DNA from: Chromatiales bacterium
GTDB taxonomy: Bacteria > Pseudomonadota > Gammaproteobacteria > Xanthomonadales > SZUA-36
Assembly (NCBI GenBank): GCA_024640025.1
Contig: JAHEFT010000004.1
Span: 1 to 55,103, forward strand
DNA length: 55,103 nucleotides
Direction: 5' to 3'
Numbering within the stretch: position 1 is the stretch's first letter; each line of letters begins with the position of its first letter. Position numbers and translations under genes: made by a program. Shown here one piece after another: positions 16,728 to 25,347 of this stretch. The notes below the pieces were generated by a model. That model searched no databases. It saw only the letters and a program-made list of their open reading frames with translations, and was not told the DNA's origin.

Positions 16728-17882
16728 GTGAATTTGAAGTCAAATCAGACACCTTCCGCGGTGGAGCGTATCGGTGTCCTCGGAGGAGGGCAGCTGGGCC
16801 GGATGATGGGTCTTGCGGGCATTCCCCTTGGGTTTCGTTTTGTTTTTCTGGATCCATCGGCGGATGCGTGTGCCGGGTCTACCGGAGAATTATTGCAGGC
16901 AGAGTTTTCAGACGAAGAAGCGGCACGCCAATTGGGTTCGACAGTGGATGTGGCAACGTTCGATTTTGAAAATGTGCCCGAATCCTCGGCGCGGGCGTTG
17001 CAGGAAGCCGGCACCCTTTATCCTGCCCCCAACGCCCTCGGCGCGGGCCAGGACAGGGCGATGGAAAATGAGTTGCTGACAAGCCTCGGCATTTCCGTTC
17101 CGCCTTACCATCTGGTTTCGAGCCGCACCGATTTGCTGGAGGGACTGGAATTGCTGGGGTACCCCGCCGTTTTGAAGACCCGGCGACTGGGTTACGACGG
17201 CAAGGGCCAGGCGATTCTGCGTGATCCTGAAGATCGCGAAAGGGCCTGGCAAAAGTTGGGTGAGTCGGACCTGGTGCTCGAGGCATTCATACCCTTCGAA
17301 GCCGAGTGTTCCCTGTTCGCAGTGCGCGGGCTGGATGGTGAAATCCGTACCTGGCCGCTGACCCGCAACGTGCATTCAAATGGTATTCTGAAGCTCAGCC
17401 TGCCGGGTGTTTTTGACGAATCGCTGCAGGCCAAAGCGACCGCCAGGATGCATGCCATGCTGGAACATTTTGACTACACCGGCGTCCTGACGATTGAGTT
17501 TTTCCTGTTCAAGGGGGAGTTGCTGGTCAATGAATTTGCCCCGCGGGTTCACAACTCGGGTCACTGGACCATTGATGGCGCCTGCTGCTCGCAATTTGAA
17601 AATCACTTGCGGGCGATTGCCGGCTTGCCCCTGGGCGAGACAGAGATGACCGCCCGTTCATTGATGTTCAATTGGATTGGCGAGATGCCTGACCGCCAAC
17701 GGGCATTGGCAATACCAGGTTTGCATTGGCATGACTACGGGAAAGCACCCAGACCGGGGCGGAAAATTGGCCATGCAACGTTGACGGCGGACTCGATGGA
17801 AACACTGGAAACCAATGCCGTCCGGCTGGCTGAAATTGCGGGTGGTGAATTCCCGGCCCTGCTAAGGACGCTCTTCGACTAG
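16728..17882 (+). CDS. purK: 5-(carboxyamino)imidazole ribonucleotide synthase
   Basis: ATP-grasp enzyme (384 residues) that carboxylates AIR to N5-CAIR with ATP and bicarbonate. It has the N-terminal IGVLGGGQLGRMM, central ATP-grasp motifs around KTRRLGYDGKGQ, and the C-terminal NEFAPRVHNSGHWT metal and phosphate site. The GTG at 16728, four bases after purE, gives a normal-length protein. The frame extends upstream through purE in another phase, but that part is not PurK-like. The 3' end overlaps the convergent argD gene by 21 bases. Confidence 0.95.
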   Translation: MNLKSNQTPSAVERIGVLGGGQLGRMMGLAGIPLGFRFVFLDPSADACAGSTGELLQAEFSDEEAARQLGSTVDVATFDFENVPESSARALQEAGTLYPAPNALGAGQDRAMENELLTSLGISVPPYHLVSSRTDLLEGLELLGYPAVLKTRRLGYDGKGQAILRDPEDRERAWQKLGESDLVLEAFIPFEAECSLFAVRGLDGEIRTWPLTRNVHSNGILKLSLPGVFDESLQAKATARMHAMLEHFDYTGVLTIEFFLFKGELLVNEFAPRVHNSGHWTIDGACCSQFENHLRAIAGLPLGETEMTARSLMFNWIGEMPDRQRALAIPGLHWHDYGKAPRPGRKIGHATLTADSMETLETNAVRLAEIAGGEFPALLRTLFD

Positions 17883-19031
17883 CGCACAGACCACGTCCAC
17901 GATGTGTTCGGCCTGTTCCCGGTCAATGATCAATGGCGGCAACAGGCGAATTACCCGGTCTTGCGTAACATTCAGCAGAACCCCACGCTCCAGCGCCCTT
18001 TGGCGCAGGTGATTGGCGTCCTGGCCAAGTTCAACGCCGATCATCAGCCCCTTCCCGCGGATTTCCTTAACCCGGGGATTGCCGTCAAGCCGTGTCCTGA
18101 ATGCATCCATCATGCAGTCGCCTGTTGAGGCCGCCCGGCCGCACAGGTCTTCTGATTTCATGATATCCAGTACTGTGCAGGCGGTTCTCGACACCAGGGG
18201 GTTGCCGCCAAACGTAGATCCGTGGCGCCCCGGCGTCATGGCCTCCGCCGCTGCCCCGCCTGCCGCGCAGGCGCTGATCGGCAGTCCGTTGGCCAGCGCC
18301 TTGGCGGTGGTTACTATATCGGGCCGCACATCTTCATGCTGGTGCGCATACCACTTGCCGGTGCGGCACAAGCCCGACTGGATCTCATCGAATATCAGTA
18401 GCCAGCCATTCTCATCGCAAATGGAACGAAGTTCTGACAAGTATCCCGCCGGCGGGATCCGGATGCCGGCTTCTCCCTGGATAGGTTCGACCAGTACGGC
18501 CGTGACTTCATCATGGTGCCGGGCAATTTTTCGAATGGCGTCGGCATCGCCAAATGGTGCACGCAAAAAGCCGCTCACCAGGGGTTCGAACCCTGCCTGT
18601 ACTTTGCGGCTGCCGGTCGCAGAAAGCGCAGCCATGGTGCGTCCGTGAAAGCTGTGCTCCATCACCACCACACCCGGAGTGTCGATTTTGCGTGCATGGC
18701 CCACGATGCGGGTGATTTTCAGCGCGCACTCAATCGCTTCCGCGCCCGAGTTGCCGAAAAACACCCGGTCCATTGCGGTGACTTCAGCGACCTTGCCGGC
18801 CAGCTTTTCCTGCCAGGGGATCCTGACGAGATTGCCGCAGTGGATCAGGGCAGCAGATTGCTCGGCGATGACCCGGGCAACCTCAGGGTGAGCGTGACCC
18901 AGAGCGCAGACGCCAAGACCGCTGATGGCGTCGAGGTAACGCTTTCCACTTTCGTCAAAAAGCCAGGCGCCTTCGCCGCATTTGAACGAAACCGGTAACG
19001 GCGCGTAAGTGTTCATCAGGTGGTTCGTCAT
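17862..19031 (-). CDS. argD: acetylornithine aminotransferase (class III PLP)
   Basis: PLP-dependent aminotransferase, 389 residues, acting in arginine synthesis (N-acetylornithine with 2-oxoglutarate) and possibly on succinyl-diaminopimelate. Conserved blocks: the N-terminal YLDAISGLGVCALGHAHP, FFGNSGAEAIECALK, HGRTMAALSATG, LIFDEIQSG with the PLP-ring Asp, and TTAKALANGLP with the Schiff-base Lys. HGSTFGGNPL is also present. It follows rnt after 13 bases on the same strand. Subfamily members with other omega-amino substrates look similar, so ArgD is the most likely rather than the only reading. Confidence 0.88.
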   Translation of the reverse strand: MTNHLMNTYAPLPVSFKCGEGAWLFDESGKRYLDAISGLGVCALGHAHPEVARVIAEQSAALIHCGNLVRIPWQEKLAGKVAEVTAMDRVFFGNSGAEAIECALKITRIVGHARKIDTPGVVVMEHSFHGRTMAALSATGSRKVQAGFEPLVSGFLRAPFGDADAIRKIARHHDEVTAVLVEPIQGEAGIRIPPAGYLSELRSICDENGWLLIFDEIQSGLCRTGKWYAHQHEDVRPDIVTTAKALANGLPISACAAGGAAAEAMTPGRHGSTFGGNPLVSRTACTVLDIMKSEDLCGRAASTGDCMMDAFRTRLDGNPRVKEIRGKGLMIGVELGQDANHLRQRALERGVLLNVTQDRVIRLLPPLIIDREQAEHIVDVVCALVEERP

Positions 19032-19044
19032 ATGCCCTCCGGTG

Positions 19045-19650
19045 TTAAAAGCCAGTCAGGATTTTCCAGCGATTGACAATGGCGCAGAATAATGCGGCCG
19101 TTCTCTCCGTATCGTAAATGGCTGAATGCGCCTCTGACTCATTCCAGTCCAGGCCGGCGGCCTGGACAGATCGGGAAAGTACGGTCTGCCCAAAGGCCAG
19201 GCCTGCCAGGGTTGCGGTATCGAAGGAGCTGAACGGATGAAAAGGGCTGCGTTTGAATTCCGTCCGGTCAATCGCCGCATTGAGAAAAGACAGGTCGAAA
19301 AACGAATTATGGCCGACCAGGATCGCACGTTGACAAGCAGTGGACCGGACTTCGTTTCTGACCGGCTGAAAAATCTGCCGCAGGGCTTCCTTTTCCGGTA
19401 AAGCATTGCGTAACGGGCTATCGAGGTTGATTCCCGTTATTTCCAGCGACTTGGGGCTGATATGTGCGCCATCGAATGGCTCGACGTTCACCGAAACCGT
19501 TTCAGCAATAAACAGGCGCCCAAAATCATCCATGCGAATGATGCAGGCGGCAATTTCCAGCAGTGCGTCTTTTTTTGCGTCGAAGCCCCCGGTTTCGACG
19601 TCAACCACTACAGGAAGAAATCCCCTGAATCGATCGGCAATGCGCGGCAT
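19045..19650 (-). CDS. rnt: ribonuclease T
   Basis: DEDDh 3'-5' exoribonuclease of 201 residues that trims tRNA and other stable RNA ends. Exonuclease motifs are [10 protein letters not shown] (Asp, Glu), [13 protein letters not shown] (Asp) and [13 protein letters not shown] (His, Asp). The [16 protein letters not shown] region is diagnostic for RNase T over other DEDDh nucleases. I chose ATG 19650, which begins MPRIADRF with AGGG upstream; the frame runs further but without similarity. It is divergent from the TraB/GumN gene, with 54 bases between starts. Confidence 0.92.
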   Translation of the reverse strand: MPRIADRFRGFLPVVVDVETGGFDAKKDALLEIAACIIRMDDFGRLFIAETVSVNVEPFDGAHISPKSLEITGINLDSPLRNALPEKEALRQIFQPVRNEVRSTACQRAILVGHNSFFDLSFLNAAIDRTEFKRSPFHPFSSFDTATLAGLAFGQTVLSRSVQAAGLDWNESEAHSAIYDTERTAALFCAIVNRWKILTGF

Positions 19651-19704
19651 AATGGACCCTGTTGAGTAAGCAGAGCAGGATAAGGGATTGAACCGCAAAT
19701 TGCC

Positions 19705-20664
19705 ATGAAGACAATGAACCGCCATCTGCACCGCAAAGGCCCGCATTGCAGCCTATTCGTCCTGATCTTTTTGATGCTGTCCTTGACGGGGGCCGTTCAG
19801 GCCTCGACGGCGGCTGACACCGCGCTGTTCTGGTCCATTTCCAGGGATGGCGAGCCGGCCGGCTATTTGCTCGGCACAATTCACAGCGAAGACCCGAGGG
19901 TTCTGGATTTCTCCGAGACGTTTTCTGAAGTGTTGGCCGCCAACGACATATTTGCAATGGAGATCGTCCCGGATCTGCCAACTTTGCAACGGCTGACCGT
20001 TATGATGCAATACCAGGACGGAACAAAGCTGGAAGGCCGTATCGGTGCCGATCGTTATGCCCGGCTTATGGCGGCGTTGAAAGGCTATAGCTTGCCGACT
20101 GACTGGGCTGCCCGGATGAAAGTGTGGGCTGCCATGATGACACTCAGTGTCCCGCCGCCGGAAACCGGTTTCTTCATGGATTTTTCATTGTCGCTGCGCG
20201 CCGCAGGTATAGGGCTCAGCGTCGTTGGCCTGGAAACATTGGAGCAGCAACTTTCATTTCTGGAAGACATGCCGATGGAACAGCAGCTGATTCTCCTGGA
20301 CCAGGCATTGGCCGAGCATGAAAAAGTGCGTGAACTGCATGATCAGATGGTAGGGGCCTACCTGGCGGGTGATCTCCAGGCTCTTAATACACAAGCCGAG
20401 GATCAACTGACCGGCCTGGGCGAAGAAGCCCGGCAGTATTTCATGTACCAGGGGATCGAGCTGAGAAACCGAAGAATGATCAAGGCCCTGTTACCTTACA
20501 TGGAGACTGAGCGGGTATTCGTTGCGGTCGGCGCCTTGCACCTGCCGGGGGAAGCGGGGTTGATCCAGTTATTACGGAGCCATGGCTTTGAGTTACGGCC
20601 CTTGCCCCTTCCGTTCAGCGTCGAAGTGCCGGAGTCAGCCCCAGCACCAGCGCAACAGCCATGA
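19705..20664 (+). CDS. TraB/GumN-family exported protein
   Basis: A 319-residue protein with a signal sequence ([17 protein letters not shown]). The body carries the hallmark pair of the TraB/GumN (Tiki-related) family: [15 protein letters not shown] near the N-terminus and [15 protein letters not shown] near the C-terminus, with the conserved Gly-x-x-His residues. Family members are putative metal-dependent proteases, but bacterial substrates are not known. Its last 50 bases overlap the convergent DoxX gene. ATGs at 19705 and 19714 are both possible starts, neither with a strong ribosome binding site. Confidence 0.82.
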   Translation: MKTMNRHLHRKGPHCSLFVLIFLMLSLTGAVQASTAADTALFWSISRDGEPAGYLLGTIHSEDPRVLDFSETFSEVLAANDIFAMEIVPDLPTLQRLTVMMQYQDGTKLEGRIGADRYARLMAALKGYSLPTDWAARMKVWAAMMTLSVPPPETGFFMDFSLSLRAAGIGLSVVGLETLEQQLSFLEDMPMEQQLILLDQALAEHEKVRELHDQMVGAYLAGDLQALNTQAEDQLTGLGEEARQYFMYQGIELRNRRMIKALLPYMETERVFVAVGALHLPGEAGLIQLLRSHGFELRPLPLPFSVEVPESAPAPAQQP

Positions 20665-21274
20665 AACCGATACCCCAGGCGGGTTCCAGGAAAAATGTCG
20701 TGATCCCGAGAATGCCGAACAACAACGCGGCGGCAATTCCATCACCCATTCGGTCACTGTTGTAACTGTCACGCCCTGTCAGTTTGAGCAGCGTGTGGTC
20801 GAGGCTGATTTTCCCCCCTCCGTAAAAAATCAACGGCAGGAGAATAACCACGAAAAGCAGCGGCAACTTGTAATTGCCCCCTCCCTCGACGGTGATGGCA
20901 TATCCCTGCCAGAGTTCGCCGAGGGTCCCCCATTCGGCGGGCCAGTGCACCGCGGCGGTTGCAACAACCGTGATGACCAGCAGCGAAAGGGCGGCAAACC
21001 GCGTGAAAAGGCCCAGCAGTATCATCACTGAAAAGGTGAGTTCCCCCCAGGTTGCCGCCACCCAGTTAATGTCGGCTGGCAACAGGCTGAATGGCCAGGG
21101 GAAGCCTCCCTGCCAGTCTGCCCAGGGAATATCCGCAAACCAGTTTTCACCGCGCAGCTTTTTGGTCCCGGCCTCCCAGAACTCCCAGAACATGATCAGT
21201 CGCAGGGCCAGGGGCCAGAGGTAATCACCCGAAGCTCGCAGTCGTGCGGTGATATTGTCGTAGCTGTCGAACAT
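20615..21274 (-). CDS. hvfX: DoxX-family membrane protein of the RiPP metallophore operon (HvfX type)
   Basis: Inner-membrane protein of 219 residues with about four hydrophobic segments: [55 protein letters not shown] and [18 protein letters not shown]. The N-terminal Arg plus FWEAGTKK pattern is typical of DoxX. The C-terminal third adds two further hydrophobic stretches. It begins four bases after the DUF2063 gene, and GGAG lies eight bases before ATG 21274, so it is the last gene of the precursor-MNIO-DUF2063 operon. DoxX proteins accompany HvfA/bufferin systems and may handle the copper-binding product at the membrane; that role is inferred. Naming varies between studies. Confidence 0.78.
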   Translation of the reverse strand: MFDSYDNITARLRASGDYLWPLALRLIMFWEFWEAGTKKLRGENWFADIPWADWQGGFPWPFSLLPADINWVAATWGELTFSVMILLGLFTRFAALSLLVITVVATAAVHWPAEWGTLGELWQGYAITVEGGGNYKLPLLFVVILLPLIFYGGGKISLDHTLLKLTGRDSYNSDRMGDGIAAALLFGILGITTFFLEPAWGIGFMAVALVLGLTPALRR

Positions 21275-21278
21275 GTGC

Positions 21279-22058
21279 TTATCTCCGCGTGCCCAGCAAC
21301 ACGTCTTTCCGCTTGAAATCGCTGAGCAGTTTTGTACCCGTTGCGATGACCCGTTTGGGATCCGGGTGATCAATGGCTTCGGCAATGTTTTTCAACAAAT
21401 CCAGGCCGGTGGCGTTGTGGTCCTCGCGCATCAATTCGAATAAAAGGCGGCTGACCGGATTGAGTTTCATGAATTTCACTCCCCCACTGTGGTTCCGGTA
21501 AACCAGAATATGGGTGGGTTCGCCGGGTGGTTGCGAAGGCCGGTAGTCCGGCCCGATCCGGTGGACCGGGTAACGATAACTCAGGGGCCAGGCCAGTGGT
21601 GAAAGCAGGGGAATGCCGGTCAACAGGTCGCCATCCGCGTTGGCGTCGATCGTTTCCGGAGTTCGCTCATCCAGTGACAGGGCCAGTTCCACCCACTCGT
21701 AGTGCGCCAGTTCAAGAAGGAAACCCGGGTCGTCGGGCCGGGCTTTCCTTTCATCCTGCAGGTAGCGCAGAAACTCCTTCGCTACTTCAGGGAACAGCGG
21801 GGTCTGGCAGCGATGCTCCGAATAGAAATCCCGAATCAGCCCACGCCAGCCCGCCTCATCGTAAAGGGATCTGCAAACCGGAAAATTGCCCGCAAGCAGC
21901 GATTGGATGTTGTTGAAAAACAAATCGCGATAGATTTTCATCCGCCGGTCTTCGATGCCGGCAGGCGCGGCATGGTTATCCGGGTCACGGATATGGGCTG
22001 CAAAAGCCATTTGCAGCGTTTTCAGCCGGTCAGGCCTGTCTTTTTCCGGGTTGGTCAT
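21279..22058 (-). CDS. hvfC: DUF2063 RiPP maturation partner protein (HvfC/BufC type)
   Basis: A 259-residue cytoplasmic protein. The N-terminal helical DUF2063 domain (about residues 10-105) contains [20 protein letters not shown] and the Phe-Pro-x-C core NFPVCRSL, followed by [11 protein letters not shown]. The C-terminal half ends in a winged-helix-like segment ([18 protein letters not shown]). In known systems this partner binds the precursor leader and delivers it to the MNIO enzyme. It overlaps the MNIO gene by 29 bases and is followed after four bases by the DoxX gene. ATG 22058 starts MTNPEKDRP; a longer start at 22121 is possible but lies deep inside hvfB. Confidence 0.85.
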   Translation of the reverse strand: MTNPEKDRPDRLKTLQMAFAAHIRDPDNHAAPAGIEDRRMKIYRDLFFNNIQSLLAGNFPVCRSLYDEAGWRGLIRDFYSEHRCQTPLFPEVAKEFLRYLQDERKARPDDPGFLLELAHYEWVELALSLDERTPETIDANADGDLLTGIPLLSPLAWPLSYRYPVHRIGPDYRPSQPPGEPTHILVYRNHSGGVKFMKLNPVSRLLFELMREDHNATGLDLLKNIAEAIDHPDPKRVIATGTKLLSDFKRKDVLLGTRR

Positions 22059-22929
22059 TCTGGATTGAACGATTATCGAACTGCCACTTTTTCTGCAGAA
22101 CCGAGATGTGCCCGACCTCATTCATCAATTCTTCGATCGGCGGCAAGTTGAAATCCCGTTCCAGCAGGGTGGGAAAAACACCAAACGCCTTGTAGGCTTC
22201 TTCCAGGATTTCCCATACGTCGGGAATGACTTCGGCCCCATGCGTGTCCACCAGCAGATCCTCATCTTCCCTGAAGTGCCCGGCAATGTGCCCGTAAGCA
22301 ATCCGGTGCCCAGGTAGATCGTGCAGAAAATCCATGGCGTTGTAACCATGATTGATACTGTTGACATAGATATTATTTACATCCAGTAACAGGTCGCACC
22401 CGGACTCTTCCAGCACGGCGTTGATGAATTCAATTTCGCTAAGCTCAGAACCCGGAGCGGCATAGTAGGAGACGTTTTCAATGGCGATCCTTCGTTCGAG
22501 GATATCCTGAACTTTCTTGATTCTGCCTGCCACGTAATGCACGGCTTCTGTTGTGAAGGGGATGGGCATCAGGTCATACAGATGACCATCATCAGTACAG
22601 TAACTCAGGTGCTCGCTGTAACAGCGGATATTGTGCGTATCCAGAAACTGCCGCAAGCGATGGAGAAAGGTTTCATCGAGCGGCGATGGCCCGCCGATGG
22701 ACAGCGATAAGCCATGGCACACGAACGGCAACTGGCTGGTGAACTCCCTTAGGGCGGCGCCGAAGCGGCCACCGACGTTCATCCAGTTTTCCGGCGCGAC
22801 TTCCATGAAACCAAGCGGTTCCAACCCGTAGGCCCGAAGCGGGCCCAGTAGGGCCCGCCGCAATCCTAACCCGGCGCCCTCAACAGGGAACCGGCCGGAG
22901 TTCAATCGCGGATGATCAGTCCTTGTCAC
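22030..22929 (-). CDS. hvfB: multinuclear non-heme iron oxidase (MNIO, DUF692), RiPP maturase
   Basis: Iron enzyme of the DUF692/MNIO family (TIM-barrel), which oxidatively modifies cysteines of a precursor peptide. Core motifs are all present: [10 protein letters not shown] near the start, [53 protein letters not shown] and LERDFNLP. These provide the His, Glu and Asp iron ligands. The start is uncertain: GTG 22929 overlaps the precursor gene and has AGAGGG 11-12 bases upstream (299 residues); TTG 22905 gives 291 residues. The frame runs further upstream through the precursor repeats, but that Lys/Ala/Arg-rich extension is an out-of-frame reading of the repeats, not protein. Confidence 0.9.
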   Translation of the reverse strand: MTRTDHPRLNSGRFPVEGAGLGLRRALLGPLRAYGLEPLGFMEVAPENWMNVGGRFGAALREFTSQLPFVCHGLSLSIGGPSPLDETFLHRLRQFLDTHNIRCYSEHLSYCTDDGHLYDLMPIPFTTEAVHYVAGRIKKVQDILERRIAIENVSYYAAPGSELSEIEFINAVLEESGCDLLLDVNNIYVNSINHGYNAMDFLHDLPGHRIAYGHIAGHFREDEDLLVDTHGAEVIPDVWEILEEAYKAFGVFPTLLERDFNLPPIEELMNEVGHISVLQKKWQFDNRSIQNDQPGKRQA

Positions 22930-23287
22930 CGCCGCACTTACCCTCTTCTGCTTTGTCACCGCCGCATGAGCCTTCCGCAGCCTTATCGGCGCCGCATTTG
23001 CCCTCACCGCACTTGCCCTCTTCGGCTTTATCACCGCCGCAGGCACCTTCTTCAGCTTTGTCACCACCGCATTTGCCTTCGCCGCACTTACCTTCCTCGG
23101 CCTTGTCGCCGCCGCAAGTGCCTTCTTCAGCCTTGTCCGCACCAGCAAGCAGATAGCCGGAATCCAGGTCAGTTGCTTCGAACGGATTGTCTGCAGCATG
23201 GGCCGCGGTAGTTGCAGCCAGGGACGAGACGAAAGCTACTCCGACAGCAGCAGACAGGGGACGGGTTGTGATTGATTTTTCAGCCAT
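22916..23287 (-). CDS. hvfA: HvfA/bufferin-type RiPP metallophore precursor with eight EGxCG motifs
   Basis: A 123-residue exported precursor peptide. An N-terminal signal-like leader ([17 protein letters not shown]) suggests cleavage near residue 31 and periplasmic delivery. After a short spacer, the core (from residue 51) has Cys58, 68, 73, 83, 93, 98, 108 and 118, every one in an EGxCG context: EGTCG, EGACG and EGSCG once each, EGKCG five times. In characterised HvfA peptides the MNIO converts EGKCG cysteines to oxazolone/thioamide copper ligands. The same product, a copper chelator or buffer, is inferred here. GGAGG lies nine bases before the ATG. It is the first gene of hvfABC-doxX and is followed directly by the maturase. 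Confidence 0.88.
   Translation of the reverse strand: MAEKSITTRPLSAAVGVAFVSSLAATTAAHAADNPFEATDLDSGYLLAGADKAEEGTCGGDKAEEGKCGEGKCGGDKAEEGACGGDKAEEGKCGEGKCGADKAAEGSCGGDKAEEGKCGGDKD
22919..23137 (-). repeat. tandem 75-base coding repeat in the precursor core
   Basis: Three tandem units encode a 25-residue module of a 10-residue block (DKAEEGxCGG) plus a 15-residue block ([15 protein letters not shown]). Units cover residues 51-75 and 76-100, with a third, shortened unit at 101-123. The first block's variable residue is Thr, Ala and Ser in turn, while every other motif has Lys. Because units are multiples of three, all frames stay open and give false ORFs on both strands. Confidence 0.85.
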
Positions 23288-23307
23288 TGTAAAGAACCTC
23301 CAGGTTT

Positions 23308-23330
23308 AAAAAGAACGGGCCCAAGGGCCC
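23308..23330 (-). terminator. hairpin plus T-run between nth and hvfA: terminator or leader attenuator
   Basis: On the minus strand GGGCC-CTTG-GGCCC forms a GC stem followed by GTTCTTTTT, the form of an intrinsic terminator. It lies 83 bases after the nth stop and only seven bases before the GGAGG of hvfA. It can end the metG-rsx-nth transcript. An hvfA promoter can hardly fit downstream of it, so transcripts starting upstream must pass it, which suggests attenuation. Confidence 0.6.
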
Positions 23331-23412
23331 TTCGTTGGTTTTGAGTCGAGCATGCGATCTTACCGGAATTCAGCACGACTCGGGGCAGAAGACCGGAAAC
23401 GAGGGCGGATTA

Positions 23413-24048
23413 TTACACCGTGGTCTTGGTTTTAAAACTGCAGAGAGATCTGACAATACACTCCGGGCAGTTGGGTTTCCTGGCCTTGCAGGTGTACCGG
23501 CCATGCAGGATCAACCAATGGTGCGCATCGTGAAGGTACTCTCTCGGAACGGCCTTCAGTAGTTTCAGTTCCACTTCCAGCGGCGTTTTTCCCTTCGCCA
23601 GCCCGGTGCGGTTGGCCACCCGAAAAATGTGGGTGTCGACAGCGATGGTGGGTTCACCAAAGGCTGTATTGAGGACCACATTTGCAGTTTTACGGCCCAC
23701 TCCGGGAAGGCGCTCCAGCGATTTCCGGTCGTTCGGCACTTCACTGTCGTATTCTTCAACAAGCATCCGGCAGGTCTTGATGATGTTTTCCGCTTTTGAA
23801 TTGAACAGACCGATCGTTCTTATATAAGGCTTCAAACCGTCAACGCCCAGGTTGAGAATTTCTCGGGGAGTGCTGGCGACCGGGTACAGTTTCCGCGTTG
23901 CCTTGTTGACGCTGACATCTGTCGCCTGGGCGGAGAGGATGACGGCAACGAGCAGTTCGAACGATGAATGATATTCCAGCTCGGTTTTCGGGGCCGGTAT
24001 GACCGACTGCAGTCGGCGAAAAAACTCCCTCCGGTCGTCAGGTTTCAT
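23413..24048 (-). CDS. nth: endonuclease III
   Basis: DNA glycosylase/AP lyase (211 residues) removing oxidised pyrimidines in base-excision repair. The helix-hairpin-helix is LPGVGRKTANVVLN with the catalytic Lys, the catalytic Asp is in VDTHIFR, and the C-terminal [4Fe-4S] ligands are CKARKPNCPECIVRSLC (Cx6Cx2Cx5C). The early LLVAVILSAQATDVSVN is also diagnostic. ATG 24048 overlaps the end of rsxE by 11 bases. The rsx-nth order is conserved in many gammaproteobacteria. Confidence 0.95.
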   Translation of the reverse strand: MKPDDRREFFRRLQSVIPAPKTELEYHSSFELLVAVILSAQATDVSVNKATRKLYPVASTPREILNLGVDGLKPYIRTIGLFNSKAENIIKTCRMLVEEYDSEVPNDRKSLERLPGVGRKTANVVLNTAFGEPTIAVDTHIFRVANRTGLAKGKTPLEVELKLLKAVPREYLHDAHHWLILHGRYTCKARKPNCPECIVRSLCSFKTKTTV

Positions 24049-24715
24049 GCGGGGCGCTCTCCGGTTGCATTGCCTCACGATTCCGTGCCAACCTGGCGTC
24101 AAGCCAGTTTCTTCCTGCAATCAACAAGCCCAGCCCAATAAATGCGCCGGGTGGAAGTAGCGCCAACAGGAAGCCGGGGTGGTTAGGGATGACGGTAAGT
24201 TGCAGCGATTTCCCCCATTCTCCGAACATCAGGCTGGCGTGGCTCATTAGAGTCCCCTTTCCGATGACTTCCCTGAAGGCGCCCAGGGCCACCAGCGCCA
24301 GGCTAAAACCCAGTCCAGTCGCCAGTCCATCGACGATCGAGGGTAGCGGCCTGTTTCTGGAAGCAAACGACTCTGCCCTCCCGATAATCGCGCAATTGGT
24401 GACGATGAGGGGAATAAAAATGCCCAGTACCAGGTAGAGGTCGTGGAACCAGGCCTGCATCAACATCTGCAGCACGGTTACGACGGAAGCAATGATGATG
24501 ACGTAGGCGGGAATCCGGATTTCGGGACGCAGGGCAGGGCGGGCCAGGGAGACAGCCAGGTTTGAAAAAACCAGGGTCAGGGTAGTGGCCAGGCCCAGGC
24601 CGATGGCGTTCACCACGGTGTTGCTGACGGCAAGCAAAGGACACAGACCCAGCAAAACAACCAGGCCGGTATTTTGTCTCCACAAGCCGTTTGCGAAAAT
24701 CTCCCGGTATATCAT
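24038..24715 (-). CDS. rsxE: Rsx/Rnf electron transport complex subunit E
   Basis: Integral inner-membrane subunit, 225 residues, about six helices. Signature stretches include [36 protein letters not shown] and a hydrophobic C-terminal helix near [23 protein letters not shown] and IVTNCAI mirror RsxA, its paralogue at the other end of the cluster. The start overlaps rsxG as ATGA. It ends in nth. Confidence 0.93.
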   Translation of the reverse strand: MIYREIFANGLWRQNTGLVVLLGLCPLLAVSNTVVNAIGLGLATTLTLVFSNLAVSLARPALRPEIRIPAYVIIIASVVTVLQMLMQAWFHDLYLVLGIFIPLIVTNCAIIGRAESFASRNRPLPSIVDGLATGLGFSLALVALGAFREVIGKGTLMSHASLMFGEWGKSLQLTVIPNHPGFLLALLPPGAFIGLGLLIAGRNWLDARLARNREAMQPESAPHET

Positions 24716-25347
24716 CGACGGGAACCCCCGGGGGTCTCTGCAGGTTCTTCGAATAGGGCTTCATGGTTCAATTCAAAGTATTCGAGCGCGAGGCGTACCG
24801 CGTTGACAACGGCGCGTGGGGTGATGGTTGCCCCGGTGAACTGGTCGAATTCACCGCCTTCCCGTTTGACGTTCCACCGTTCCCGTCCGGGATTTTCCAG
24901 GGACTTGCCGGAAAATCCAAGTATCCATGAACTTTTTTCGGCTTCAATGGCATCGCCAAGGCCGGGTGTTTCCTTGTGGGAAATGACACGCACGCCCCGC
25001 AGGCTGCCGTCCGCATTGATGCCGGCCAGCAGCGTTATGTCCCCGTTGTATCCATTCACCGCGTTGAATTTGAGGATGGCGGCCAGCGGCTCTCCATGGT
25101 CCCGGGAGCGCCAGATGGAGACCTGTTGACCGTTGGGAAAAAACTGTTCGTCCATCACGGTTATTTTATCGTCAAGCAACGAATCGTCTGAAGCTTGTGG
25201 AACGAGCTGTCCCAACTGCTCTAGAACCACTCGTCTTTCCTGCTCAGCGATGCGATCGGCCGTCAAATAATCGACTCCGGTCAATAGTGCTGTGCCAGTG
25301 AGCGCAACCAGGCCCAGCGCAGCAGCGCTTCGCAGCATGCGCTTCAT
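24712..25347 (-). CDS. rsxG: Rsx/Rnf electron transport complex subunit G (FMN-binding)
   Basis: Membrane-anchored periplasmic flavoprotein, 211 residues: one N-terminal helix ([17 protein letters not shown]), then an FMN-binding domain. The covalent FMN attachment Thr is in [13 protein letters not shown], and [15 protein letters not shown] precedes it as in the family. It is coupled to rsxD and rsxE by ATGA overlaps. Confidence 0.93.
   Translation of the reverse strand: MKRMLRSAAALGLVALTGTALLTGVDYLTADRIAEQERRVVLEQLGQLVPQASDDSLLDDKITVMDEQFFPNGQQVSIWRSRDHGEPLAAILKFNAVNGYNGDITLLAGINADGSLRGVRVISHKETPGLGDAIEAEKSSWILGFSGKSLENPGRERWNVKREGGEFDQFTGATITPRAVVNAVRLALEYFELNHEALFEEPAETPGGSRR

Noticed and set aside
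22930-23199. Lys/Ala/Arg-rich, histone-like N-terminal extension continuous with the hvfB frame
   Set aside because: It is the hvfA repeats read in another frame. Repeat units are multiples of three, so all frames stay open. The MNIO fold begins only after the hvfA stop.
22912-23211. Plus-strand Pro/His/Ser-rich and Arg/Cys-rich repeat ORFs
   Set aside because: Antisense readings of the same GC-rich repeat. They have no start signals and their repetitive composition is explained by hvfA.
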